Assembly (NCBI GenBank): GCA_030150795.1
Contig: JASLFF010000556.1
Location: 1-6,908 of the forward strand
Direction: 5' to 3'
From: Terriglobales bacterium
GTDB lineage: Bacteria; Acidobacteriota; Terriglobia; Terriglobales; Gp1-AA117
DNA: 6,908 nt
Shown: piece after piece, positions 1 to 5,914 of the stretch
Position numbering within the stretch: position 1 is the stretch's first letter
Layout of the letters: the number at the start of each line of letters is the position of its first letter
Made by a program: the position numbers and the translations under genes
The notes under the pieces: generated by a model
Database searches by the model: none
Told to the model about the DNA's origin: nothing
Seen by the model: the letters and a program-made list of their open reading frames with translations, nothing else

Positions 1-16
1 TTGTGAATTTACACAA
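1..16. repeat. Short inverted repeat at the window's left edge (possible operator)
   Basis: The sequence reads TTGTG, six bases, CACAA: two 5-bp arms in a 16-bp span. This is the size and half-site style of CRP/FNR-type operators (consensus TGTGA-N6-TCACA), but it is not that consensus. It could also be the stem of a terminator for an upstream gene outside the window, although no T-run follows it. I include it because a second dyad lies 18 bp downstream and both precede the same small gene. Function is inference only. Confidence 0.25.
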
Positions 17-33
17 AGGAAGAACTGTTAAAC

Positions 34-45
34 CTGACATGTCAG
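34..45. promoter_or_regulatory. Perfect 12-bp palindrome CTGACATGTCAG (possible operator)
   Basis: CTGACATGTCAG equals its own reverse complement over all 12 bases, the form expected of a site for a dimeric repressor or activator. It lies about 170 bp before the preferred start of the small plus-strand gene, in sequence that does not look coding. No regulator is encoded in the window, so any assignment to a factor would be a guess. Confidence 0.3.
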
Positions 46-216
46 TCCAAGGTGCGTACTTCTGGCTCCTGCCGGCCACCCTGCTGTTTAACCGATAAGT
101 TCGAGAAAAATTTAATTTTGCAAGCCAAAACGTCGAGTGCCTGTTACTATTACAAAAAAATGAACGCCACTCAATTATCCAGAACCCCCGCGCACAAAAA
201 ACTTAACTGGGCCCTG

Positions 217-474
217 ATGTCCGGCCGAGACAAAGAGCGGAGCCATCGCCGCAAGCCTAACCAGCACACCAAAATGTTCCTGCCCGGACAGCCGGTGCTG
301 GAGAGTGGAATCTATGAAGTCATCCACGATAAAGGCCATCGCCAGGCGCATGAAGCCGTAATGTATCGCGACGACCTGTTTCCTGTGTGCGATCAGTGCG
401 ACATGAAGGTACGGTTCAAGCTGATTCGTTCGGCGCCATACATCTTTGACGATGAAGATTTCGCCAAGGAATAA
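217..474 (+). CDS. Small basic CxxC protein of unknown function
   Basis: I do not recognise a named family. With the ATG at 217 the product is 85 aa. The N-terminus is basic and hydrophilic (HRRKPNQHTK around residues 10-19). A compact domain follows, beginning FLPGQPVLESGIYEV, with two His-containing turns, then FPVCDQCDMKVRF (a single C-x-x-C pair) and an acidic tail (FDDEDFAKE). There is no signal peptide or membrane segment, so it is probably cytoplasmic. One CxxC pair is half a zinc knuckle; the domain's histidines could complete a site, but that is inference. The start is uncertain: in-frame alternatives are GTG 52, ATG 160 and ATG 274, and none has a convincing Shine-Dalgarno. I prefer 217 because the basic HRRKPNQH stretch looks like part of the protein, while the sequence before it does not. 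The stop is 4 nt from the convergent rph stop. Confidence 0.6.
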   Translation: MSGRDKERSHRRKPNQHTKMFLPGQPVLESGIYEVIHDKGHRQAHEAVMYRDDLFPVCDQCDMKVRFKLIRSAPYIFDDEDFAKE

Positions 475-478
475 TTTC

Positions 479-1216
479 TTACTGCCTTAATGGCAGCTGG
501 GCCAGAATCGTCCGCTGCTTGGCGATCAACGCCTCGATCCCCGTGGCGGCATAGTCCATCATTTTCTTGAGCTGGACTTCGTCAAAAGGATGCTGCTCGG
601 CTGTGGCCTGTACTTCTACGATTTTGCGTGCTCCTGTCATTACAAAGTTGAGGTCCACTTCCGCCTGGGAGTCCTCCTCATAGCACAAGTCCAGCAGGAT
701 TGTGCCTTCCACAATTCCAACACTGGTTGCGGCAACAAAGTCGCGGATTGGCGCAGCGGAAAGCGTTCCGGCTTCAACAAGTTTTTGCATGGCCAAGCCA
801 AGAGCTACGAATGCGCCGGTAATTGACGCCGTGCGCGTGCCGCCGTCGGCCTGGATCACGTCGCAATCGAGCGTAATGGTGCGCTCGCCCAGTTGCTTCA
901 AATCGACCACAGCGCGCATGGCGCGCCCAATCAAGCGTTGGATCTCATGCGTACGGCCACTCTGGCGTCCCCGGCTCGCTTCCCGCGCAGTGCGCGTCAG
1001 GGTGGAGCGCGGCAGCATGCTGTATTCGGCGGTGATCCAGCCTTTGCCTGAGCCTTTCATGAAGCCGGGCACGCTTTCGTCGATGGATGCCGTGCAGATC
1101 ACGCGCGTATTGCCCACTTCAATCAACGCAGAGCCTTCTGCCGTGGAGATAAATTCAGGAACAATGTTTACCGGACGCAACTGCTCCGGTGCGCGATTAT
1201 CTATGCGAAAAAACAT
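479..1216 (-). CDS. rph: Ribonuclease PH
   Basis: A phosphate-dependent 3'-to-5' exoribonuclease that trims the 3' ends of tRNA precursors and can add nucleotides in the reverse reaction; the family forms a cytoplasmic hexameric ring. The 245-aa product is close to the usual ~240 aa and matches along its whole length: RPVNI near the start, [11 protein letters not shown] (42-52), [14 protein letters not shown] (59-72), [15 protein letters not shown] (87-101), [20 protein letters not shown] (116-135) and [10 protein letters not shown] (181-190). R88, T127 and R128 correspond to the phosphate-binding Arg, Thr and Arg of the family. D182 and D188 are the conserved acidic pair of the active site. 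I chose ATG 1216; an upstream in-frame TTG at 1234 would overlap murI and add only six Lys/Asn-rich residues. The murI stop lies 7 nt upstream and no strong ribosome site is visible, so translational coupling is likely. It is last in the operon; the rdgB gene that often follows rph elsewhere is not here. Confidence 0.97.
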   Translation of the reverse strand: MFFRIDNRAPEQLRPVNIVPEFISTAEGSALIEVGNTRVICTASIDESVPGFMKGSGKGWITAEYSMLPRSTLTRTAREASRGRQSGRTHEIQRLIGRAMRAVVDLKQLGERTITLDCDVIQADGGTRTASITGAFVALGLAMQKLVEAGTLSAAPIRDFVAATSVGIVEGTILLDLCYEEDSQAEVDLNFVMTGARKIVEVQATAEQHPFDEVQLKKMMDYAATGIEALIAKQRTILAQLPLRQ

Positions 1217-1223
1217 GTCTTTA

Positions 1224-2018
1224 TTATTTTTCAATGTCTACCAGCTCAATCTTCTCAATGGGACAGCCTAGAAACTTACTCCCAAGCCGTCGAAATTTTT
1301 CTACCGAATCAGTTGCGTAACAGCGTAAATCGCCCAGCGCACTTTGTCCCCGGCCTGCACCCAGCAGCTCTACCACTTTGGCAGCGGTGGACTCCGCGGA
1401 ATCCACAATCTCTACGGATTGGGGGACGACGCGCCGCAACAGAGGTCGAATTAACGGGTAGTGCGTGCAGCCCAGCACCAGAACGTCAGCGTCGCGCGCG
1501 CCATCCTGAAAGACCTGGTCCATATATATATGAGCCACTTCTTCCGTCACGCGGTGCTCTACCCAGCCCTCTTCAACCAGAGGAACAAAAAGAGGGCACG
1601 CCTTTTCCGTGGCTTGCATCCCGCGTTGCTCCAGGGCGCGTTGATAGGCGTGGCTTGCGACGGTGGCCTCTGTAGCTGCCACAACCACTTTTCTTGTTTT
1701 TGAAATTGTGGCGGCCCGCTCAGCGCCGGGCTCTATCACTCCCACCACGGGAACTTTCACGGCGCTTCGAATGTCTTCAAACGCCAGCGCGGTCGCCGTA
1801 TTGCACGCAACTACCAGCATTTCAATGCCATGTTCTTCAAGAAAATGCGCTGCGGAAATCGCGTACTTGGCCACCGTCCGCACGGATTTGGCTCCGTAAG
1901 GAAGATGGGCCGTATCGCCGAAATAAAGATAGTCTGCCGCTGGTAGTGCTTTCCGCAGTTCCCGAAGGACAGTCAGGCCTCCAAACCCGGAATCAAAAAC
2001 TCCGATTACTGGCGGCAT
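1224..2018 (-). CDS. murI: Glutamate racemase
   Basis: Cofactor-independent racemase converting L-glutamate to D-glutamate, which MurD adds to the peptidoglycan stem peptide in the cytoplasm. The 264-aa product has the family's normal length and all signature motifs: [12 protein letters not shown] (7-18, with D9 and S10), the LPYG turn (39-42), VVACNTATA (69-77) with first catalytic cysteine C72, VVGVIEPGA (91-99), and [11 protein letters not shown] (180-190) with second catalytic cysteine C184 and the adjacent H186. The two cysteines act as the opposing acid/base pair. The reading frame stays open to 2180, but ATG 2018 is clearly right: it starts directly at the conserved [11 protein letters not shown] and has AAGGAG 10 nt upstream. 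The start is separated by a single base from the stop of the GerMN gene, so the two are coupled. The gene ends with two consecutive TAA codons. Confidence 0.97.
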   Translation of the reverse strand: MPPVIGVFDSGFGGLTVLRELRKALPAADYLYFGDTAHLPYGAKSVRTVAKYAISAAHFLEEHGIEMLVVACNTATALAFEDIRSAVKVPVVGVIEPGAERAATISKTRKVVVAATEATVASHAYQRALEQRGMQATEKACPLFVPLVEEGWVEHRVTEEVAHIYMDQVFQDGARDADVLVLGCTHYPLIRPLLRRVVPQSVEIVDSAESTAAKVVELLGAGRGQSALGDLRCYATDSVEKFRRLGSKFLGCPIEKIELVDIEK

Positions 2019-2019
2019 C

Positions 2020-2610
2020 TTACTCGAACTCCTTGGCCAGTTCATGTACGGCAGAGGTCTGGTAGAAAGACATGAGATCTGCGTGCCCAGCCAGGGTTTC
2101 GCGTTCTTTGCCTTCAACGAGAAACTTGACCCTGGCAATGCCGGGAACGTTGGCAGTGAGCGTTTCAATGAGTGAAGCAAGCGTCAACTCTTCCAGCAGG
2201 ATTCCTGAAGGATGTCCATCGGCAAACTGTGCTGTGGTGTCCACCACCATCGTATCGTCGCTGATGAAATATACATCTTTTATGTCTGCGCCTTTGGCCA
2301 GCGGATGTGGAGAGGGCATTTGCAGATACTGCGCCAGCACGGAGCGGAGCGTTTCCCGGGCGCGTAGATTGCGGTCTGCCGGCAGAAAAACATCCGCCGG
2401 ACGCCAGCGCAGAGCTTGGTCTTCATCGTATGCCAGCAGCAATTGAATATGTTCCTGCTTTCCGTCCACCATTGGCGCGGCTGGAGCAGCTTCAGCCGCC
2501 TGCAGCGTCAGTGCTTCTTCTTTGTGAGTCATACGGATGATGACTATTCCGCTGACCAGTATCGCCAGCAACACCAGCGCAATCGTAATCTGAAAGTGCC
2601 GGGGGATCAC
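2020..2610 (-). CDS. Membrane-anchored GerMN-domain protein
   Basis: 196 aa. An N-terminal hydrophobic segment (about residues 8-26, ITIALVLLAILVSGIVII) should anchor it in the inner membrane with the rest outside. A short Ala/Pro-rich linker (39-48) leads to a GerMN ('sporulation and spore germination') domain at roughly 80-180. Its hallmarks are YFISDDTMVVDTT (114-126), SGILLEELTLASLIETLT (135-152) and VKFLVEGKERETLAGHADL (161-179). In Bacillus GerM this domain is linked to spore cortex and germination. Here no spore genes are present, so a vegetative cell-wall role next to the amidase is the better inference. Translation starts at GTG 2610, supported by GGGAG 7 nt upstream; the start overlaps the amidase stop as GTGA (4 nt). 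The family assignment is firm; the biochemical role is unknown. I give no symbol because equivalence to gerM is by domain only. Confidence 0.88.
   Translation of the reverse strand: MIPRHFQITIALVLLAILVSGIVIIRMTHKEEALTLQAAEAAPAAPMVDGKQEHIQLLLAYDEDQALRWRPADVFLPADRNLRARETLRSVLAQYLQMPSPHPLAKGADIKDVYFISDDTMVVDTTAQFADGHPSGILLEELTLASLIETLTANVPGIARVKFLVEGKERETLAGHADLMSFYQTSAVHELAKEFE
2029..2034 (-). promoter_or_regulatory. Ribosome binding site for murI
   Basis: On the minus strand AAGGAG ends 10 nt before the ATG at 2018. It is embedded in the final codons of the GerMN gene. It decides the murI start against the longer open frame reaching back to 2180. Confidence 0.7.
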
Positions 2611-3374
2611 TGACGCACTCCCAACTGACTCCGGACCTGCACAATTCCCAACGCGATGGCGGTGGCAACGTCATTTTGCCGCTTCTGGCTTTCACGTGGC
2701 TGCAGATTATCTTCATCCGGCGCAAGTTCCACAGCGATTGCCGGTGTTGCAATGTTATTCAACGGACGCAACGGCACACCCAGATTGGCGACCGTCAGGC
2801 CCTTTTTTTTTAGCTCTTCAGAAACCGCGCGAGCCAAATTCTGGCTTCGCGGCAGAGCGCCCAATTGCGCGCTTTCCCAAGGCAAAAATCTTCCGGCTGG
2901 CGGTTGCTGCGCGTCGGTTAGGGCCGGGGTGTAGACCCTCACGCCTTTTCCCGGACGTCCCGCATGAAGCGCCACGTAGACGCCTGCTCGCTGTTCATTG
3001 GTGATTTCAGCGCGCCGATCCAAGCCCAGGTCGATGTCAGATTCGCGCAGCAAACGTGCCGCAATCCCGCGTTCTTCCAGCTCTTTGCGAAGCTCGCGCG
3101 CCAGGCGAAGCGTAATGTCTTTCTCCACCAGCTTTGAGCCGAAGATAGCGCCCTTGTCAACACCGCCGTGGCTGGGGTCAATCATCACAAAGAATTCAGG
3201 CGCACGCTTTTGGCCTTCCGTGGGAGGCGTGCTCGGTCCAGTTTGGAGCGGCGGCGTCGAAGCTTCAGGAGCTTGTGCTTGCAGCGTAATCGTCTTGCCA
3301 TCTTCACTGCGGGCGCAACACAAGGCGACCACCGCCAGAACTACCAACCCGAGTCCTGATTTATTCCAGCGCAT
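2607..3374 (-). CDS. N-acetylmuramoyl-L-alanine amidase (Amidase_3), exported
   Basis: Zinc-dependent amidase predicted to cut the bond between N-acetylmuramic acid and L-alanine, as in AmiA/B/C and CwlC proteins that split septal peptidoglycan. The product is 255 aa. Residues 1-22 form a Sec-type signal or anchor (basic MRWNK, then hydrophobic LGLVVLAVVALCCA). A Pro/Thr/Gln-rich linker covers about 30-58. The catalytic domain starts at FFVMIDPSHGG (61-71). Zinc ligands are H69, E84 (LVEKDITL) and H137 (YVALHAG); the catalytic glutamate is E216 (TPAIAVELAPDEDN). All four are present, so it should be active. Two motifs depart from the norm: IDPSHGG for IDPGHGG and ALHAGR for the common S-I-H-A-N. 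The two cysteines at 19-20 do not make a good lipobox. ATG 3374 overlaps the end of the DUF1015 gene by 14 nt and has no clear ribosome site, suggesting coupling. An A9 run lies in codons 189-191 and the preceding base. Confidence 0.93.
   Translation of the reverse strand: MRWNKSGLGLVVLAVVALCCARSEDGKTITLQAQAPEASTPPLQTGPSTPPTEGQKRAPEFFVMIDPSHGGVDKGAIFGSKLVEKDITLRLARELRKELEERGIAARLLRESDIDLGLDRRAEITNEQRAGVYVALHAGRPGKGVRVYTPALTDAQQPPAGRFLPWESAQLGALPRSQNLARAVSEELKKKGLTVANLGVPLRPLNNIATPAIAVELAPDEDNLQPRESQKRQNDVATAIALGIVQVRSQLGVRQ
2618..2622 (-). promoter_or_regulatory. Ribosome binding site for the GerMN gene
   Basis: On the minus strand GGGAG sits 7 nt before the GTG at 2610. It lies inside the last codons of the amidase gene and supports the GTG start that overlaps the amidase stop by four bases. 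Confidence 0.6.
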
Positions 3375-4665
3375 AAATTGCCAGACCGCTCAGCAGCTTT
3401 GGATAAAAGTCAGTGGATTTTTGCGGCAACACTTCGCCGCCAAAAGCGATATCGCGGACTTGTTCGATCTTGGCCGGATTCATCAGGAATGCGACGTTTG
3501 CGCCCTGGCGGACCCAGGAGATTGCTTCAAAGGCATCGCGCTCGTAGCGAACATTTTCCTGGTTGCGGATGGCTTCTTCAGAAATTCCCAGAACGCGCTC
3601 CAGCATCACGCGATGCAATTGCACTACATCGAGTTTCCGCTGCAACGGCGGGAGGTCACGCAGCGCATGCTGAATGGCATCCTGTTTGGCCCGCATTAAA
3701 TATGGTCCTTGCCTCGTTACCGCGACAAATGCCGTTCCGTTTTCCCCGGCCTGACCCAGTAGCGTGGTGGCGCTGCGGCTTTCTGTCCGCAGATCGATTC
3801 GGTCGATATCAAAAAACTCTCCTGCCGCTTCCAGCATGCGTTCACGGTCGAAGTTCATAAGGCCATGGACAATGCGATGCGTGGGAAGAATTACCAGCCC
3901 GCGGCTCTCCATAGGGATGAGCGTCATCATTACGAATTCATGCGGCGCATCGGGATTGGAACCGCCGCTCTCGGCGCGGCGTTTGTCGCGATACGCCAGC
4001 GCTGTTTCATATCGGTGATGCCCATCGGCAATCAGCAGCTTCTTGTCCCGCATTTTTTCTTGCACGACATGAAGGAGCGCCGGATCATGAATGCGCCATA
4101 CTCGATGCAATGTCTCGTATTCATCCAGCAGCGAGATATCAGGGTCTTCGTCCATTTTAGATTTGAGCAGGCCTTCGATCTCATAGGAAGGATCGCTGTA
4201 AAGCATAAAGATCTGGCCAAAGTGGGCCCGAGTGGCCTGCAACAGGTTCAGGCGGTCTGCCCGTGGCTTAGAAAGCGTTTGCTCATGGCGGTACACCACG
4301 CCCTCGGCATAGTCATGGAGACGACCCAGAGCAATTAGGCCACGGCGTTCCTGCAGGTCGCGCGTTCCTGGGACGGTAAACGTCTGAGAATAGGCGTAAA
4401 TACCGGGGTCCGGGTCCTGCTTCAGAATGCCGCTGGAACGCCAGTCATGCAGATACTCCGCTGCCCGTGTATATACATTGAAGGTATCGGTATCGGTCTC
4501 CCCGGTCTTTCCCAGAATGATCCTGACGAGATTGTGTGTGCTCTTCTCATAGTACTTTGACTGCATTTCCGGCGTAATCTTGTCATAGGGTTGGGTGAGC
4601 ACGTCCTCCAGCTTTACCTGGTCAGGATCGTAGCGAAGCGCTTTGAATGGAATAATTTCAGCCAT
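3361..4665 (-). CDS. DUF1015 family protein
   Basis: 434 aa, the usual full length for the DUF1015 family, with no signal peptide or membrane segment, so cytoplasmic. Recognisable family blocks in order are IIPFKALRYD (4-13), the QPYDKI motif (25-30), HNLVRIILG (44-52), RHEQTLSKPRADR (126-138), LIADGHHRYETALAYR (211-226) and LPTHRIVHG (260-268). The invariant-looking D-G-H-H-R-Y-E cluster at 214-220 resembles the G-H-x-R type motif of ParB-fold free serine kinases. A nucleotide-dependent reaction is therefore conceivable, but this is from memory and unproven. It is the first gene of the five-gene minus-strand run and overlaps the amidase start by 14 nt. ATG 4665 is preceded by ACTGAAA with no real Shine-Dalgarno. 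It lies only about 12 nt after the start expected from the extended -10 candidate at 4684-4692, so the leader would be very short. Confidence 0.88.
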   Translation of the reverse strand: MAEIIPFKALRYDPDQVKLEDVLTQPYDKITPEMQSKYYEKSTHNLVRIILGKTGETDTDTFNVYTRAAEYLHDWRSSGILKQDPDPGIYAYSQTFTVPGTRDLQERRGLIALGRLHDYAEGVVYRHEQTLSKPRADRLNLLQATRAHFGQIFMLYSDPSYEIEGLLKSKMDEDPDISLLDEYETLHRVWRIHDPALLHVVQEKMRDKKLLIADGHHRYETALAYRDKRRAESGGSNPDAPHEFVMMTLIPMESRGLVILPTHRIVHGLMNFDRERMLEAAGEFFDIDRIDLRTESRSATTLLGQAGENGTAFVAVTRQGPYLMRAKQDAIQHALRDLPPLQRKLDVVQLHRVMLERVLGISEEAIRNQENVRYERDAFEAISWVRQGANVAFLMNPAKIEQVRDIAFGGEVLPQKSTDFYPKLLSGLAIYALE

Positions 4666-4683
4666 TTTCAGTTGGTCTATTGC

Positions 4684-4692
4684 ATTCTACCA
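4684..4692 (-). promoter_or_regulatory. Extended -10 promoter candidate for the minus-strand operon
   Basis: On the minus strand TGGTAGAAT reads as an extended -10 (TGn followed by TAGAAT, five of six matches to TATAAT). A start about 7 nt downstream would leave a leader of roughly 12 nt before ATG 4665. There is no good -35 hexamer at 16-18 nt, which is typical when the TG extension is present. Prediction by eye only. Confidence 0.4.
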
Positions 4693-4806
4693 AGCTGCGC
4701 AGATAACCTGATTCCAGCTCTCAAACATCTAAAATTGGAAGCAGCGCGGAGATTTAAGAGGCAATGGTGCGATGTCCAAGTTCCTATGTCCCGTCTGGTG
4801 TCGCTG

Positions 4807-4815
4807 TGTTAAAAT
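4807..4815 (+). promoter_or_regulatory. Extended -10 promoter candidate for the VWA genes
   Basis: TGTTAAAAT is TGn plus TAAAAT, five of six matches to TATAAT. A transcription start near 4822 would give a leader of about 16 nt carrying the GAGG ribosome site. No convincing -35 is visible at the normal distance. The position also argues that the in-frame ATG at 4772, upstream of this element, is not the true start. Confidence 0.45.
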
Positions 4816-4826
4816 CGGCATAAAAC

Positions 4827-4830
4827 GAGG
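4827..4830 (+). promoter_or_regulatory. Ribosome binding site for the first VWA gene
   Basis: GAGG lies 7 nt before ATG 4838, the correct spacing. It selects this start over the in-frame ATG at 4772, which has no comparable site. Confidence 0.6.
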
Positions 4831-4837
4831 TTCCCAC

Positions 4838-5914
4838 ATGGCCCGCTTCGAACGCTGCGGGTATGGTGCAAACCGTTCCCCCGGTCACTCATTCAAGGCG
4901 TCTGCAACGCCGTTGATTCGTTGCGCGTTAGCATTAGCGTGTTTTCTTGCTTTCTCAATTGCCACCAGCGCTCAGGACGTGAACGTCCATATTGAACCCA
5001 AGCCTGCTGCGCCTCCTAAGACTGTTGATACCAAAGAAGATGTCGGCAATGCCGATCCTGCCCTTAAGAACCATGCCAAGCCCGGAATGGCTGTCGACGT
5101 AAATCTGGTCCTGGTCAATGTAACCGTGACCGACGACTGGAACCGCATTGTGACCGGCCTGGACAAAGAGAATTTCTCCGTGCTGGAAGGCAGTGAAGTC
5201 CAGGTAGTACGGCACTTTTCCAGTGAAGATGCTCCCATTTCCCTGGGCGTGATCTTTGATATGAGCGGCAGCATGAATGACAAAATCATGAAAGCCCGCG
5301 AAGCGGTCATCGAATTCTTTAAGACCGCGAACCCGCAGGACGAGTTTTTCATGATTACGTTCAATGATCGGCCGGAGCTGCGCGCGGACTTCACGAAATC
5401 GGTTGAAGATATTCAGGGCAAGCTGGTCTATACCGTGCCTCAGGGCAGCACTGCCATGCTCGACGCCATTTACATGGGCGTGAGCAAGATGAAAGATGCG
5501 CGGAACAGCAAGAAGGCCCTTCTGATCATTTCCGATGGTGGCGATAATCACAGCCGTTACACTGAAAACGAGATTAAAGCCATGGTTAAGGAGGCCGATG
5601 TGCAGATTTATTCCATCGGTATCTTCAGCGTGGCGCCTTCGCAGCCGGAAGAGGTTGCCGGCCCTGCCTTGCTCAACGAAATTTCCAGTGTTACCGGCGG
5701 ACGCTTGTTCACCATCAACAATCCTAACGAACTGGCGGATGTGGCTACAAAAATTGGAATAGAGCTGCGCAACCAATATGTACTCGGATACCGTCCAAAC
5801 AACAAGGTTAAGGATGGTCACTGGCGCAAGATCAAAGTGAAGCTTAACCCACCTAAGGGGTTGCCGCATCTAAATGTCTATGCCAGAACGGGATACTATG
5901 CGCCTTCGCAATAA
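4838..5914 (+). CDS. Secreted VWA-domain protein (acidobacterial VWFA-related family)
   Basis: 358 aa from ATG 4838. The N-terminus has a basic stretch and then a hydrophobic core (about 25-44, LIRCALALACFLAFSIATSA). A signal-peptidase site is likely after ATSA, before QD, so the protein should be exported. A short charged linker leads to a beta-rich region (about 86-126, VDVNLVLVNVTVTDDWNR to VVRHF) that precedes the VWA domain in this family. The VWA domain (about 134-312) has an intact metal-ion-dependent adhesion site: D141-M-S-G-S145, T205 in GSTAMLDA, and D233 in ISDGGDN. The C-terminus carries the family hallmark: RNQYVLGYRP (311-320), a basic KIKVKL strand and ARTGYYAP (349-356). Metal-dependent binding to a protein or surface ligand is the general VWA role; the specific function is unknown. 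It starts from the divergent intergenic region, and its end overlaps the next VWA gene by 17 nt. Confidence 0.93.
   Translation: MARFERCGYGANRSPGHSFKASATPLIRCALALACFLAFSIATSAQDVNVHIEPKPAAPPKTVDTKEDVGNADPALKNHAKPGMAVDVNLVLVNVTVTDDWNRIVTGLDKENFSVLEGSEVQVVRHFSSEDAPISLGVIFDMSGSMNDKIMKAREAVIEFFKTANPQDEFFMITFNDRPELRADFTKSVEDIQGKLVYTVPQGSTAMLDAIYMGVSKMKDARNSKKALLIISDGGDNHSRYTENEIKAMVKEADVQIYSIGIFSVAPSQPEEVAGPALLNEISSVTGGRLFTINNPNELADVATKIGIELRNQYVLGYRPNNKVKDGHWRKIKVKLNPPKGLPHLNVYARTGYYAPSQ

Noticed and set aside
39..98. 19-codon hydrophobic peptide frame in the left leader
   Set aside because: AGGAAG is 16 nt upstream, too far, and the ATG falls within the 12-bp palindrome. It is too short to support without expression or conservation data.
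482..496. CTGCC-TTAAT-GGCAG hairpin as an rph terminator
   Set aside because: The stem is only 5 bp, lies within the last rph codons and lacks a following T-run.
912..926. GCGCGC-ATG-GCGCGC inverted repeat
   Set aside because: Explained by Arg/Ala codons of the conserved RNase PH GRAMRA segment.
702..1271. 189-codon plus-strand frame antisense to rph
   Set aside because: It is a shadow of rph, which has all RNase PH motifs; the antisense translation shows no recognisable domain.
1521..1532. CATATATATATG palindrome in murI
   Set aside because: It encodes His-Ile-Tyr-Met in frame; there is no gene start nearby that a promoter there would serve.
2019..2180. N-terminal extension of murI
   Set aside because: The extra 54 residues overlap the GerMN coding region and are absent from glutamate racemases; ATG 2018 has AAGGAG at good spacing.
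2998..3699. 233-codon plus-strand frame crossing the amidase and DUF1015 genes
   Set aside because: It spans two well-supported minus-strand genes and its translation is arginine/serine-rich without domain features, typical of an antisense shadow.
4772..4837. Upstream ATG adding 22 residues to the first VWA protein
   Set aside because: It would lie upstream of the best promoter element and lacks a ribosome site; starting at 4838 leaves a normal signal peptide.
4955..5869. 304-codon open frame antisense to the first VWA gene
   Set aside because: It runs in codon register with a clearly real gene. A similar antisense frame (6531-6902) occurs in the same register over the second VWA gene, which is expected when paralogues avoid TTA, CTA and TCA codons. 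No family motif, signal or ribosome site supports it.
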